DNA of 64,000 nucleotides. It comes from Tabrizicola thermarum (lineage in GTDB: Bacteria; Pseudomonadota; Alphaproteobacteria; Rhodobacterales; Rhodobacteraceae). The notes under the pieces were generated by a model. It ran no database searches and was not told the origin of the DNA. It saw only the letters and a program-made list of their open reading frames with translations. Positions 53,979 to 63,429 of this stretch are shown piece by piece (the first letter of the stretch is position 1; every line of letters begins with the position of its first letter). The stretch spans positions 62,001-126,000 of the forward strand of contig NZ_QMJY01000081.1 of the NCBI RefSeq assembly GCF_003574395.1. Direction: 5' to 3'. The position numbers and the translations under genes were made by a program.

Positions 53979-55139
53979 ATGCCCAGACCCGCTCTTGCCC
54001 AGACCGAAAAGCCTGCGTCCGATGGTCTTGCCCGGCTTCTGGCCGGCGGCCTGTTACCGGCCTGCCCCAACCCTCCCGCCGACCGGCTTCGGCCCGGAGC
54101 CGACTTTGCCAGCCTGAATGCGCTGGGACTGACCGCACAAACCGAACCCGACGCAGCTGTCGGGCCGACGATGCCGGACCTTGCGCTGGAACAGCGGATC
54201 GCGGCGCAACTGTGCCTGCCCAAGGCCGTGATCTACGCCTCGGGTACGGACGCCATCCGGTACACGGTCGCTGCCCTCCTGCGTCCGGGAGATCAGGTTC
54301 TGGTCGATGCCGGGTCCGATCCCGCCATGTTCGGGACTGTTCTGGCAAGCCGCGCTCACCTCCACCGCTTCCCTTCGGGCTCGGTCGAGGCGGTGGAACG
54401 ACGCCTCCGGCGCCTGTCCCGCCAGCCGCATCACGGGCGGCTGGTGATCGCTGTTCCCGCAGTCTCGGCCCTTGGGTCGCGCGTGTCGGACATCGCCGGT
54501 CTCTGCGACCTCGCCCGCCAACACGGCGCCCTTCTGATCGTCGATGCGTCGCAGGACTTCGGCACCATGGGCCTCAACGGCGGGGGAGTGCTGGAGATCC
54601 AGAACTGTCTCGGCCGGGCGGATGTCGTGCTGGGCAGCCTGTCGCGCTGCTTCGGAAGGCCGGGCGGCTTCGCCGCGTTCCGCGATCTCGACCCGTCAAG
54701 AGCCGCCCGACACGCGCCCCGTCTGTCGTCGGGGGCTGTCGCAGCATTGACCTCGGCCGCCGCAAAGGTCCTCGGCGCGCCGGGCCGCGACCTGCGCCGC
54801 AATCTGCTCGGCGTCTCGCTTCGGCTGCGCAATCACCTGATGGCCGATGGCACGCGGGTGCTTGGCTCGGCGTCGCCCTTCGTGCCGGTCCTGCTCCCGC
54901 CGCCGACCGCGCTGCCCCGCACTGCGCTGCTGGAAAGCGCCGGACCGCGCGTCACGCTTTTGCTGCCGCCGACCGTCGCACCGCAAGCTCCGCGCTGGCG
55001 GATCGAGCTTGGCACCCGTCACACCCTGTCAGACATCGACGATCTCGCCGACCTGATCCGAGACGTCAGCCGCGCCTTCGACAGGCGACCGTTCCGGGCC
55101 CGGTCAGGCCTCTATCCCTTCACCGATGCGGTGACATAG
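53979..55139 (+). CDS. Alpha-oxoamine-synthase-like protein lacking the PLP lysine
   Basis: 386 residues with the overall pattern of 5-aminolevulinate or serine palmitoyl synthases. [15 protein letters not shown] corresponds to their SGxxAN block, [19 protein letters not shown] to VDEAHxxGxxG, and [16 protein letters not shown] to GTLxKAFGxxGG. The catalytic lysine is replaced by Arg223. The PLP-stacking His region (NHAS) reads SDPA, with Asp114, and the His after VDEA is replaced too. The conserved Asp189 remains. It therefore looks like a pseudo-enzyme, or an enzyme without PLP chemistry. The 3' end overlaps ubiG convergently by 28 bases. Confidence 0.82.
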   Translation: MPRPALAQTEKPASDGLARLLAGGLLPACPNPPADRLRPGADFASLNALGLTAQTEPDAAVGPTMPDLALEQRIAAQLCLPKAVIYASGTDAIRYTVAALLRPGDQVLVDAGSDPAMFGTVLASRAHLHRFPSGSVEAVERRLRRLSRQPHHGRLVIAVPAVSALGSRVSDIAGLCDLARQHGALLIVDASQDFGTMGLNGGGVLEIQNCLGRADVVLGSLSRCFGRPGGFAAFRDLDPSRAARHAPRLSSGAVAALTSAAAKVLGAPGRDLRRNLLGVSLRLRNHLMADGTRVLGSASPFVPVLLPPPTALPRTALLESAGPRVTLLLPPTVAPQAPRWRIELGTRHTLSDIDDLADLIRDVSRAFDRRPFRARSGLYPFTDAVT

Positions 55140-55849
55140 TTGCAGCTCAGATCCCGGTCCGACAGGCTCCACCGCCAGGTCACCGGGTTGAACACCATCC
55201 CCTTGCGATCCACCGGGCGCAGCCCCGCCTTTTCGATCAGCGCATACAATTCGTCCGGGGTGATGAACTTCTGCCAGTCATGCGTGCCCTTCGGCAGCCA
55301 GCGCATCACCCATTCCGCGCCGATGATCGCCATCATGAACGACTTCGGGTTCCGGTTCAGCGTGGAACAGATCATCAGCCCGCCCGGTTTCAGCAGCTGC
55401 TGACAGGCGGTAAGGTAAGCCTGCGGATCGGCCACATGCTCCACGACTTCCATGTTCAGCACCACGTCGAACCGCTCGCCCGCTTCGGCCAAGGCTTCGG
55501 CGGTCGTGTGGCGATAGTCGATCTCCAGCCCCGACTGCCGAGCGTGCGCCTGGGCCACCGGAATGTTGCGTGCCGCAGCATCCGCCCCCACAACCTCGGC
55601 CCCCAGCCGCGCCATCGGCTCCGACAAGAGCCCGCCCCCACAGCCGATATCCAGAATCCGCAGCCCCTTGAACGGGGCCGACCCCGCCAGGTCCCGCCCG
55701 AACTCGGCGGCGATCTGCGCGCAGATATAGTCCAGCCGACAGGGGTTCAGCATGTGCAACGGCTTGAACTTGCCGTTCGGGTCCCACCACTCGGCCGCCA
55801 TGGCCTCGAACTTGGCCACTTCGCCGGGATCAACCGTATCCACCGCCAT
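55112..55849 (-). CDS. ubiG: Ubiquinone biosynthesis O-methyltransferase
   Basis: Performs both O-methylations of ubiquinone synthesis. 245 residues. Start region [22 protein letters not shown] motif [19 protein letters not shown] near residue 65, [14 protein letters not shown] and the UbiG-specific [16 protein letters not shown], with [15 protein letters not shown]. Divergent from the aminopeptidase gene, 55 bases apart. Confidence 0.96.
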   Translation of the reverse strand: MAVDTVDPGEVAKFEAMAAEWWDPNGKFKPLHMLNPCRLDYICAQIAAEFGRDLAGSAPFKGLRILDIGCGGGLLSEPMARLGAEVVGADAAARNIPVAQAHARQSGLEIDYRHTTAEALAEAGERFDVVLNMEVVEHVADPQAYLTACQQLLKPGGLMICSTLNRNPKSFMMAIIGAEWVMRWLPKGTHDWQKFITPDELYALIEKAGLRPVDRKGMVFNPVTWRWSLSDRDLSCNYVTASVKG

Positions 55850-55866
55850 TCTTGTCTCCTTTGCCC

Positions 55867-55896
55867 TTCGACTCCGGGCATTCCCGACGCTATATA
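55867..55896 (+). promoter_or_regulatory. Candidate promoter of the aminopeptidase gene
   Basis: TTCGAC (55867-55872) and TATATA (55891-55896) are separated by 18 bases. The start codon is only 9 bases after the -10 element, so transcription would begin almost at the ATG. Confidence 0.5.
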
Positions 55897-55904
55897 GGGT
55901 GAAT

Positions 55905-56876
55905 ATGGATCAGAGATCAGGTCAAAAGCGCGCAGTCGAGTACCTATACCCGCCGATCGACCCTTTCGATCAGCGCGTGATCGACGTGGGCGATGGCCAC
56001 CGGGTCTATGTCGAACAATGCGGCCGTCCCGACGGCATCCCCGTCATCGTCTTCCACGGCGGCCCGGGCGGAGGCTGCTCTCCCGCCATGCGCCGCTACT
56101 TCGACCCCCGCGTGTTCCGCGTCATCCTGTTCGACCAGCGCGGCTGCGGCCGCTCGCGCCCCCATGCCTCGGTCACCGCCAACACCACCTGGCACCTCGT
56201 CCAGGATGTCGAGACGATCCGCACCTCGCTTGGCATCGACCGATTCATCGGCTTCGGCGGCAGCTGGGGCGCTACCCTGGCGCTGATCTACGCCATCACC
56301 CACCCCGACCGCGTCGCCCAGCTTGTCCTGCGCGGAGTGTTCCTGGCCACCAGGGCCGAGCTCACCTGGTTCTACGGCGGCGGGGCAGGGGCTTTCTTCC
56401 CCGACCTGTGGTCCCGCTTTGTCGAAGTCATCCCCGAGGCCGAGCGGTCCGACCTCATCGCCGCCTACCACCGCCGCCTGTTTTCGGGAAACCTTGTCGA
56501 GGAAACCCGTTTCGGCCGCATCTGGGCCAACTGGGAAAATGCGCTCGCCTCGATCCAGAACGAAGGCGCGCTGGGCGAAAGCCCCTCGGACTATGCCCGC
56601 GCCTTTGCCCGCCTGGAAAACCACTATTTCCAGAACGCAGGCTTCCTCGAACGCGACGGCTGGATCCTGCGCGAGCGTCCGCGGATCGAGCATATCCCGA
56701 CGACGATCATCCAGGGCCGCTACGACATGATCTGCCCGCCGCAGTCCGCCTGGACGCTGGCCAGGGGCTGGCCGAAATGCGAACTGAAGATGGTCCCGAT
56801 GGCCGGCCACGCCCTGTCCGAACCCGGCATCTCCGAGGCCCTTGTGCGGGTCATGGACAGCCTCCGTCAACCCTGA
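55905..56876 (+). CDS. pip: Prolyl aminopeptidase
   Basis: Alpha/beta-hydrolase of family S33 removing N-terminal proline, 323 residues. Oxyanion region [20 protein letters not shown] (in part), nucleophile elbow [12 protein letters not shown] near residue 116 with Ser, acid [10 protein letters not shown] and the last His in [10 protein letters not shown]. Cytosolic. No Shine-Dalgarno is visible before ATG 55905; the gene may be leaderless. Confidence 0.94.
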   Translation: MDQRSGQKRAVEYLYPPIDPFDQRVIDVGDGHRVYVEQCGRPDGIPVIVFHGGPGGGCSPAMRRYFDPRVFRVILFDQRGCGRSRPHASVTANTTWHLVQDVETIRTSLGIDRFIGFGGSWGATLALIYAITHPDRVAQLVLRGVFLATRAELTWFYGGGAGAFFPDLWSRFVEVIPEAERSDLIAAYHRRLFSGNLVEETRFGRIWANWENALASIQNEGALGESPSDYARAFARLENHYFQNAGFLERDGWILRERPRIEHIPTTIIQGRYDMICPPQSAWTLARGWPKCELKMVPMAGHALSEPGISEALVRVMDSLRQP

Positions 56877-56882
56877 CAGGCC

Positions 56883-57269
56883 CTAGCGGCCCCCGTTCTC
56901 CCGGCCAATTCCCAGAAGCCGCTGCATCGCGGTCCGCAACTCGTGCGTGACGGTCGACCTGACAAAGGGCAGTTCCAGCACGCGAAACTGCGCCGGGACG
57001 TCGCTGCCCTCGTGGCCCATAAGCACCACCATCGCCCGCATCGCCTCCAGCCTCTCGACCAGACCCGTCCGCGCCAGCGCCAGCGGCGACAGGTTCAGGA
57101 AGGCAATGTCCACCCGATGGTCGCGCAGGATTTCCGCCGCCCTCTCGGGCGTGCTTGCCATCAGCATCCGCGTCCCAGGCATCGCGTCATCCACCATGGT
57201 CAACAGGTCCTCTGCCACCAGGGCAACGGGTTCCAGGACCAGGCACGTCAGTTTGATGTCATTTTCCAC
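56883..57269 (-). CDS. Degenerate receiver-domain-like protein
   Basis: 128 residues with the size and alternating pattern of a response-regulator receiver: LTCLVLEPVALVAEDLLTMV, VDIAFLNLSP and a final helix. The phosphate-accepting Asp position reads Asn59, and the acidic pair of the first strand is reduced, so normal phosphorylation is unlikely. No output domain. It ends 6 bases from the convergent aminopeptidase stop and is divergent from the Crp/Fnr gene. Confidence 0.75.
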   Translation of the reverse strand: MENDIKLTCLVLEPVALVAEDLLTMVDDAMPGTRMLMASTPERAAEILRDHRVDIAFLNLSPLALARTGLVERLEAMRAMVVLMGHEGSDVPAQFRVLELPFVRSTVTHELRTAMQRLLGIGRENGGR

Positions 57270-57303
57270 AGCTCCAATGGAACGCTTTCGGGCCCGCCCG
57301 CAT

Positions 57304-57330
57304 TAACCTGTGTTATGTTTGCAGAGGTTA
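57304..57330. promoter_or_regulatory. Inverted repeat between the receiver-like and Crp/Fnr genes
   Basis: TAACCT-N15-AGGTTA lies in the 70-base divergent region. It could be an operator or part of the leader of the Crp/Fnr gene. It is not a canonical FNR box (TTGAT-N4-ATCAA). Confidence 0.4.
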
Positions 57331-57339
57331 CTGCCGAAG

Positions 57340-58065
57340 ATGATCGATTGCGCCGCCTGTCCGTTGCAGAAACGCTCGATGTTCCTGCCCTTCACGCCCG
57401 AAGAGATCGTCTTCATGCGAGCGTTCAAGCACGGCGAGGCAACTTTCCAGCCTGGCGAAACTCTCCTGTCGCAGGGCGAACGCTCCGACCGCCTGTTCAC
57501 CGTGCTGGAGGGCTTTGCCACCCGGTCGATCCAGCTGGAAGACGGCCGCCGCCAGGTGGTGAACTTCGTCTTCCCGGGCGATTTCCTCGGCCTTCAGGCC
57601 GGGATCATGGGCGAAATGCGCCATTCGGTGCAGGCCACGACACCGATGCGGGTCTGCGTCTTCCAGCGCAGCCGGCTGTGGGACCTGTTCCGCGACAAGC
57701 CGGACCGCGCCTACGACCTGACCTGGATCGCCGCGGTCGAGGAGCACTTCCTCGGCGAAACCATCGCCACTCTCGGCCAACGCGACGCGACCGAACGTGT
57801 CGCCTGGGCCCTGGCACGGATCTGGCAGCGGCTGTCTGCTCTGGGACTTGGCACAAGCGACGGCGTCCATCTGCCCTTCCGCCAGCATGAACTCGCCGAC
57901 GCGCTCGGCCTGTCCACCGTCCACACCAGCCGCACCGTCTCGATCCTGCGCGGCATGGGCCTTCTAGTCTGGAAGCGCGGCCGGCTGAACATGCTCGACC
58001 CCGAACGCATGTTCACCCTTGCGGGCCTGCCGATGGAGCGTGAGGAACGCCGTCCGCTGATCTGA
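57340..58065 (+). CDS. Crp/Fnr-family transcriptional regulator
   Basis: 241 residues. N-terminal cyclic-nucleotide-binding fold (VVNFVFPGDFLGLQAGIMGE near 86-105), dimer helix, and C-terminal helix-turn-helix (ELADALGLSTVHTSRTVSILR). Two Cys at the start (DCAACPLQ) and one in MRVCVF do not make the complete four-Cys cluster of FNR, so oxygen sensing is not assured. ATG 57340 is chosen; a GTG ten codons earlier is in frame. Target genes are unknown. Confidence 0.9.
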   Translation: MIDCAACPLQKRSMFLPFTPEEIVFMRAFKHGEATFQPGETLLSQGERSDRLFTVLEGFATRSIQLEDGRRQVVNFVFPGDFLGLQAGIMGEMRHSVQATTPMRVCVFQRSRLWDLFRDKPDRAYDLTWIAAVEEHFLGETIATLGQRDATERVAWALARIWQRLSALGLGTSDGVHLPFRQHELADALGLSTVHTSRTVSILRGMGLLVWKRGRLNMLDPERMFTLAGLPMEREERRPLI

Positions 58066-58095
58066 TCCCGATCAAGGATGCGGGCCGATCCGCAG

Positions 58096-60012
58096 CTACG
58101 CCCGCTTGCCCACCACCGCGACGCCCAGCGCCTCAAGCACCTTCGCCTCGATATGCGCCGCGTCCAATCCCGCGACCCGATACATCGCTTCGGGGCTGGC
58201 CTGGTCGATGAAGATGTCGGGCAGGACCAGGCTGCGGAACTTGAGCCCCCGGTCGAACACCCCTTCCTCGGCCAGAAGCTGCGCCACATGGCTGCCGAAC
58301 CCGCCGATCGCGCCTTCCTCGACCGTCAGCAGCGCCTCATGATCCCGCGCCAGCTGCAGGATCAGCTCCCGGTCCAGCGGCTTGGCAAAGCGCGCATCCG
58401 CCACCGTCACCGACACGCCCCGCTGGCCCAGGGCCTCTGCCGCCTTCAGACTTTCCGCCAGCCGGGTCCCGAAGGACAAGAGGGCCACGCGCGAGCCTTC
58501 CCGGACCACCAGGCCCTTGCCGATCTCCAGCGGGACCCCGCGCGCGGGCATCTCAACCCCCACGCCCTCGCCGCGAGGATAGCGGAAGGCAATCGGGCCG
58601 TCGTCGTGCGCCGCCGCCGTTGCCACCATATGCACCAGCTCGGCCTCGTCCGCCGCGGCCATCACCACAAAGCCCGGCAGGTTCGCCAGAAAGGCCACGT
58701 CGAAGGCCCCCGCATGGGTCGCCCCGTCTGCGCCCACCAGCCCCGCCCGGTCGATGGCAAAGCGCACCGGCAGCCGCTGGATCGCTACATCGTGCACGAC
58801 CTGATCGTAGCCGCGTTGCAGGAAGGTCGAGTAGATCGCACAGAACGGCTTCATTCCGCCCGCCGCCAGCCCCGCGCTGAAGGTCACCGCGTGCTGCTCG
58901 GCAATCCCCACGTCGAAACACCGCTTCGGAAAGCGCCCGGCGAACAGGTCCAGCCCCGTCCCGTCCGGCATCGCCGCCGTGACGGCGACGATCTTGTCGT
59001 CCCGCTCCGCCTCGGCGATCAGCGACTGCGCGAAGACCTTGGTGTAGCTCGGCGCATTCGACGCCGCCTTGACCTGCACGCCCGTCAGCACGTCGAACTT
59101 GCCCGTCGCATGGCCCCTGTCCCGCGCCGCCTCGGCCGGGGCATAACCCTTGCCCTTCTTCGTCAGCACATGCAGCAAGACCGGCCCGGTCGCCCGCGCC
59201 TTCAGCGTCCGCAACACCGGCAGCAACTGGTCCAGATCATGCCCGTCGATGGGTCCGACATATTCGAACCCCAGCGACTCGAACAGCGTCCCGCCCACCG
59301 CCATGCCCTTCAGCATGTCCTTGGCCCGCTTCGCCCCCTCTTGCAGCGGCGAGGGCAGAAGGCCCACGATCCCCTTCGCCACCTGCTTCAGGTCCTGCAT
59401 GGGTGCGGCGGCATAGATGCTGCTCAGATAGGCCGACAGCGCCCCGACCGGCGGAGCGATCGACATCTCGTTGTCGTTCAGGATCACGAACAGCCGCTTC
59501 TTCAGATGGCCCGCGTTGTTCATCGCCTCGAAGGCCATGCCCGCGCTCATCGCCCCGTCGCCGATCACAGCGATCGCATCGCCCGGGTCGCCGCCCAGAT
59601 CGGCCGCCATGGCGAACCCCAGCGCCGCACTGATCGAGGTCGAGGAATGCGCCGCCCCGAACGGGTCATAGGGGCTTTCCGACCGCTTGGTGAACCCGCT
59701 CAGGCCCCCCTCCTGCCGCAGCGTGCGGATCCGGTCCCGCCGCCCGGTCAGGATCTTGTGCGGATAGCACTGGTGACCGACATCCCAGATCAGCTTGTCG
59801 CGCGGCGTGTCGAACACGGCATGGATCGCCACCGTCAGTTCGACCACCCCCAGCCCCGCCCCCAGATGCCCGCCGGTCTGCGACACCGCCGAAATCGTCT
59901 CGGCCCGCAGTTCGTCTGCCAACTGACGAAGCTCCCGGTCGCTCAGCGCCTTCAGGTCCGAAGGCAGCGTCACCCGGTCAAGCAGAGGGGTCTTGGGTCG
60001 GTCGGTCATCAT
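58096..60012 (-). CDS. dxs: 1-deoxy-D-xylulose-5-phosphate synthase
   Basis: First, rate-controlling enzyme of the MEP pathway, TPP-dependent, 638 residues. [17 protein letters not shown] with the catalytic His, TPP motif [18 protein letters not shown], then the transketolase-type pyrimidine domain ([15 protein letters not shown]) and the C-terminal domain ([15 protein letters not shown]). Two tandem ATGs at 60012 and 60009. Last gene of the HDAC-xseB-ispA-dxs operon, 16 bases after ispA. Confidence 0.97.
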   Translation of the reverse strand: MMTDRPKTPLLDRVTLPSDLKALSDRELRQLADELRAETISAVSQTGGHLGAGLGVVELTVAIHAVFDTPRDKLIWDVGHQCYPHKILTGRRDRIRTLRQEGGLSGFTKRSESPYDPFGAAHSSTSISAALGFAMAADLGGDPGDAIAVIGDGAMSAGMAFEAMNNAGHLKKRLFVILNDNEMSIAPPVGALSAYLSSIYAAAPMQDLKQVAKGIVGLLPSPLQEGAKRAKDMLKGMAVGGTLFESLGFEYVGPIDGHDLDQLLPVLRTLKARATGPVLLHVLTKKGKGYAPAEAARDRGHATGKFDVLTGVQVKAASNAPSYTKVFAQSLIAEAERDDKIVAVTAAMPDGTGLDLFAGRFPKRCFDVGIAEQHAVTFSAGLAAGGMKPFCAIYSTFLQRGYDQVVHDVAIQRLPVRFAIDRAGLVGADGATHAGAFDVAFLANLPGFVVMAAADEAELVHMVATAAAHDDGPIAFRYPRGEGVGVEMPARGVPLEIGKGLVVREGSRVALLSFGTRLAESLKAAEALGQRGVSVTVADARFAKPLDRELILQLARDHEALLTVEEGAIGGFGSHVAQLLAEEGVFDRGLKFRSLVLPDIFIDQASPEAMYRVAGLDAAHIEAKVLEALGVAVVGKRA

Positions 60013-60028
60013 GCCTGCATTTGCCGGG

Positions 60029-60898
60029 TCAACTGTCCCGCGCGATAACGAAGCGCGCCGCGGCGATCAAGTTGGCCGCCGCAGCCCCATACCCGAAGAC
60101 AGCCGCCTCGGCCTCGGCCACCAGCTCCGCCGCCCGGGCCCGCGCGCCCTCAAGCCCCAGCAGCGAGACGAAAGTCGCCTTTCCCGCTTCGGCGTCCTTG
60201 TGCAGCCGCTTGCCTGTCCTGGCCTCGTCGCCCGTCACGTCAAGAATGTCGTCGGCGATCTGAAAGGCCAGCCCCAGCGCCGCCGCATATCGCCGCAGGG
60301 GGCCAGGGTCCGCCCCCGCAATCACCGCCCCCGCCTCCGCCGCAAAGCCTATCAGCGCCCCGGTCTTGCCCGCCTGCAACACGGTGATCTCCTCCAGCGT
60401 CAGCGCGCGCCCTGCGGTTTCGGCCGCGATATCCAGCGCCTGACCCAGCACCATCCCGTCAATCCCCGAGGCCTTCGCCAGCCCCGCAACCAACGCCATC
60501 CGAACTTCGGCAGACCCCAGCGCCGGATCGCACAACAGCTCGAAGGCCAGCGTCTGCAGGGCATCCCCCGCCAGAACCGCCGTCGCCTCGTCCCACTTCC
60601 TGTGAACCGTCGGCTGCCCGCGCCGCAGGTCGTCGTCGTCCATGCAGGGCAGATCGTCATGCACCAGCGAATAGGCATGCAAGGCCTCGATGGCCGCCGC
60701 CGCGCTCACCGCCCGGGCCTCTGGAACCCCCAGCATCCGCGCGCCTTCCAGCACCAGAAACCCGCGCAACCGCTTGCCCCCGCGCACCGCATAACGCATC
60801 GCCTGCGTCACCGGCTGGTCCGCGCGCCCTTCCAAGGCAGACAACAACCGTGCCTCAACCAGCCCGGCATCCGCCGCCAACCTTTGCGGGAAATTCAC
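60029..60898 (-). CDS. ispA: Farnesyl diphosphate synthase
   Basis: Short-chain trans-prenyltransferase, 289 residues. First aspartate-rich motif [16 protein letters not shown] near residue 80-95 and second [11 protein letters not shown] near 222-232. Start GTG 60898 overlaps the xseB stop (GTGA), the only choice that fits both the family N-terminus and the operon. It supplies FPP for quinones, bactoprenol and, if present, carotenoids and bacteriochlorophyll tails. Confidence 0.95.
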   Translation of the reverse strand: MNFPQRLAADAGLVEARLLSALEGRADQPVTQAMRYAVRGGKRLRGFLVLEGARMLGVPEARAVSAAAAIEALHAYSLVHDDLPCMDDDDLRRGQPTVHRKWDEATAVLAGDALQTLAFELLCDPALGSAEVRMALVAGLAKASGIDGMVLGQALDIAAETAGRALTLEEITVLQAGKTGALIGFAAEAGAVIAGADPGPLRRYAAALGLAFQIADDILDVTGDEARTGKRLHKDAEAGKATFVSLLGLEGARARAAELVAEAEAAVFGYGAAAANLIAAARFVIARDS

Positions 60899-61134
60899 AT
60901 CCCCTCCGCCGGAGTCGTGCCCACCGCCCGGCCTTCCTGCGCCCGGATCAGCTCCACCTTCTCCTCGGCCTCGGCCAGCTTCTTCGCGCAATGCGCCTTC
61001 AGCGCCGCCCCCCGCTCATACAGCGCGATCGACTGCTCCAGCGGCACCTCGCCGCGCTCCAGGGCGCCCACGACCTGCTCCAGCGCGGCCATCGCCTCCT
61101 CGAAACTCATCGCCTCAACGGCCTTGTCGCTCAT
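60895..61134 (-). CDS. xseB: Exodeoxyribonuclease VII small subunit
   Basis: 79 residues, coiled-coil protein binding XseA. The family core SFEEAMAALEQVVGALERGE and LEQSIALYERGAAL is clear. Overlaps the HDAC-like gene and ispA by 4 bases each. The xseB-ispA-dxs linkage is widespread in proteobacteria. Confidence 0.96.
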   Translation of the reverse strand: MSDKAVEAMSFEEAMAALEQVVGALERGEVPLEQSIALYERGAALKAHCAKKLAEAEEKVELIRAQEGRAVGTTPAEGM

Positions 61135-62039
61135 CGGCCCCGCTCCTCCAGCACGCCCACATGCGCCGCGACGCTTGCCGCCAGCGCGTCCAGATCATAG
61201 CCCCCCTCCAGCGAGGACACCACCCGCCCCCCCGCGAAATCGCACAGCCGGTCGGTCAGCCAGCGATAGTCCTCCGCCTGCCATTCCAGCCCGGCCAGAG
61301 GATCGTCGGCATGGGCATCGAACCCGGCGGAAACAAGCAGCAGCTCCGGGTTCCAGGCCGCGAGGGCCGGGAAAACCGCGCCCTCATAGACCTCCCGCAT
61401 CGCCTTGCCGCCCGAGCCCGCCCGCAGCGGAACGTTCAGCACCTGCCCATGCGCCCCCCGCTCCTCGGGCCGCCCGGTCCCGGGATACAGGGGCATCTGG
61501 TGGCTGGAGACGAACAGACACCGCCCCTCGTCCCACAACAGATCCTGCGTCCCGTTGCCGTGATGGACGTCGAAATCCACGATGGCGACGCGGGCCAGCC
61601 CGTGATGATCCAGCGCCCGCTTCGCCCCGATGGCCACGGTTCCGAACAGACAGAACCCCATCGCCGCCTCGCGCTCGGCATGGTGCCCGGGGGGACGCCC
61701 GGCCACGAAGGCCGTCTTCGCCTCCCCGCGCAACACCGCATCGACCGCCGCACAGATCCCGCCCACCGCCCGCATCGCCGCCTGATACGACCCCGGCGAC
61801 AGGAACGTGTCCCCGTCCAGCTGCGTCCAGCCCTCGCGCGGGACCGCGGCCTTCACCCGCTCCAGATACCCCGCCGGATGACAGCGCAGCACCTCGGTTT
61901 CCTCCCCGGACGGACAGTCCCGCCGCTCCACCGGCAGGCCGGCAAGCCCCCGCTCCACCGCCGCCAGCCGCTCCACCCGTTCCGGGTGCCCCGGCGGGGT
62001 CACATGACGCGCGCAGTCGGAATGCGTGAATACCAGCAT
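61131..62039 (-). CDS. Histone-deacetylase-family amidohydrolase
   Basis: 302 residues of the class II HDAC/acetylpolyamine amidohydrolase fold. The catalytic His pair is in RPPGHHAERE (119-120), zinc ligands Asp157 and His159 in VDFDVHHGNGT and a further Asp in SAGFDAHADDPLAG. The Tyr/Gly loop SLEGGYDLDAL is present. Substrate could be acetylpolyamines, acetoin-type compounds or protein lysines. First gene of the isoprenoid operon. ATG 62039 is the family start. Confidence 0.93.
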   Translation of the reverse strand: MLVFTHSDCARHVTPPGHPERVERLAAVERGLAGLPVERRDCPSGEETEVLRCHPAGYLERVKAAVPREGWTQLDGDTFLSPGSYQAAMRAVGGICAAVDAVLRGEAKTAFVAGRPPGHHAEREAAMGFCLFGTVAIGAKRALDHHGLARVAIVDFDVHHGNGTQDLLWDEGRCLFVSSHQMPLYPGTGRPEERGAHGQVLNVPLRAGSGGKAMREVYEGAVFPALAAWNPELLLVSAGFDAHADDPLAGLEWQAEDYRWLTDRLCDFAGGRVVSSLEGGYDLDALAASVAAHVGVLEERGR

Positions 62040-62071
62040 GGCTTGCTCTTTTCGAAATACTCCACGGGGGT

Positions 62072-62092
62072 GCGGGGGTGTGAAACCCCCGC
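62072..62092. terminator. GC-rich hairpin between petR and the HDAC-like gene
   Basis: GCGGGGG-N7-CCCCCGC forms seven G-C pairs. It lies 13 bases past the petR stop and has no T run on the minus strand. It is a probable transcription barrier. Confidence 0.5.
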
Positions 62093-62104
62093 TGGCTTCA
62101 GCCT

Positions 62105-62797
62105 TCAATCCGGCTGCAACATATAGCCCTCGCCCCGCACCGTCTGCAGATAGCGGGGGGTCTTCGGGTCGTCCTCGATCTTGCGCCGCAGCCGGGTGAT
62201 CTGCACGTCCACCGCACGCTCCTGCGCCGCGTCCTCGCCCTGGTCGGCCACCAGCTTCTCGCGGCTCAGCGGCACCCCCGGCTGCGCCGCAAAGATCCGC
62301 ATCAGCGCCGCCTCGGTCGCCGTCAGCCGCACCGGAACCTCCCCGCGCCACATCTCGCCCCGGTCCAGGTCGTAGCGCACCGCGCCCATGTGCAGGAATT
62401 GCCGCACGGGCTCGGCAGCCTTGGCCACCGGGACGCGCCGCAGGATCGCGTTGATCCGCAGAAGCAACTCCTTCGGCTCGAAGGGCTTCACAAGGTAGTC
62501 GTCCGCCCCCGCCTCCAGCCCCTCGATCCGGTTGGCCGTCTCGCCCCGGGCGGTCAACAGCAGGACCGGAGTCGTCATCGTCTTGCGCAACTCGCGCGTC
62601 AGCGTCACCCCGTCCTCGCCCGGCATCATCACATCCATGACGATCAGGTCGAACTCCAGCCCGCCGAGGATGCGCCGCGCCTGAGAAGCATCGCGCGCGA
62701 CAGAAACCAGAAATCCGTTGCGGATCAGGAACTTCTGCAACAGACCCCGGATACGCTCGTCATCATCGACGATCAGAAGATGCGCATCCGGCACCAT
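62105..62797 (-). CDS. petR: OmpR-family response regulator PetR
   Basis: 230 residues. Receiver domain with acidic pair DDDE (11-14), phosphoacceptor Asp55 (LIVMDVMMPGEDG) and Lys in DDYLVKPFEP. C-terminal winged helix (RLTATEAALMRIF; AVDVQITRLRRKIEDDP; YLQTVRGEGYML). The MarR-type gene just upstream, in the same order as the known R. capsulatus petP-petR pair that is needed for cytochrome bc1, supports the name. No histidine kinase is adjacent. Confidence 0.88.
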   Translation of the reverse strand: MVPDAHLLIVDDDERIRGLLQKFLIRNGFLVSVARDASQARRILGGLEFDLIVMDVMMPGEDGVTLTRELRKTMTTPVLLLTARGETANRIEGLEAGADDYLVKPFEPKELLLRINAILRRVPVAKAAEPVRQFLHMGAVRYDLDRGEMWRGEVPVRLTATEAALMRIFAAQPGVPLSREKLVADQGEDAAQERAVDVQITRLRRKIEDDPKTPRYLQTVRGEGYMLQPD

Positions 62798-63294
62798 CAG
62801 CCGCCCTCCTTCAGCCGGTTGTACTGGCGCCGCATCTCCGGGTCCATCATCGCCTCCAGCACCTGCCGGAAGCCCGCCACCGCCTGCGGCCCCGCCGCGC
62901 GATAGGCCGCCCGCATCCGCGCCCTTTGCGCGTCCGACAATTCCCGTTCCAGCATCTGTCCCTTGTCCGTCAAATGCAGATGCCGTTCCCGTGCATCCAC
63001 CTTGCCCTTTTCACTGCGAACAAGGCCATCCTCGATCAGGGTGCGCAACACACGATTCAACGACTGCTTTGTAACACCAAGGATCGACAAAAGGTTGGAA
63101 ACCGTCGTCCCGGGCGAGCGATGGATGAAATGGATCGCCCGGTGATGCGCCCGGCCATAGTCCATCCCTTCCAGAATCCGGTCCGGGTCGGCCGTGAAGC
63201 CGCGATAGGCGAAGAACATCGCCTCGATGCCCTTCCGCAGCTGTTCGTCGGTCAGGAACAGCAGGTTCTCGCCACCCGGTGTCTCGGCCATCAC
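62797..63294 (-). CDS. petP: MarR-family regulator PetP
   Basis: 165 residues. Winged helix: GTTVSNLLSILGVTKQSLNR as recognition region, DGLVRSEKGKVDARERHLHLT as wing in two parts. Stop and petR start share one base (TGATG), so both are translationally coupled. Two tandem ATGs at 63294 and 63291. It is divergent from ilvE across 135 bases and probably binds there. Confidence 0.87.
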   Translation of the reverse strand: MMAETPGGENLLFLTDEQLRKGIEAMFFAYRGFTADPDRILEGMDYGRAHHRAIHFIHRSPGTTVSNLLSILGVTKQSLNRVLRTLIEDGLVRSEKGKVDARERHLHLTDKGQMLERELSDAQRARMRAAYRAAGPQAVAGFRQVLEAMMDPEMRRQYNRLKEGG

Positions 63295-63327
63295 AGTCTC
63301 CTTTTCCCGGAATTTACGTCAGCCTTG

Positions 63328-63356
63328 TTGACTTTCCAAGCACGAACCCGTAACCC
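63328..63356 (+). promoter_or_regulatory. Candidate promoter of ilvE
   Basis: TTGACT (63328-63333), 17 bases, then TAACCC (63351-63356). The -35 is good, the -10 is poor. It lies in the 135-base divergent region with petP. Confidence 0.4.
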
Positions 63357-63429
63357 TCTTTCGATTTCGCGCAAGAATCTGTCCGATGCGGACCTTTCGG
63401 GCGCAACTTTCGCAAAGCTGGAGGGTCAA

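Noticed and set aside
57303-57317. CtrA site (TTAA-N7-TTAA)
   Set aside because: The left half TTAA is present but the right half matches only partly.
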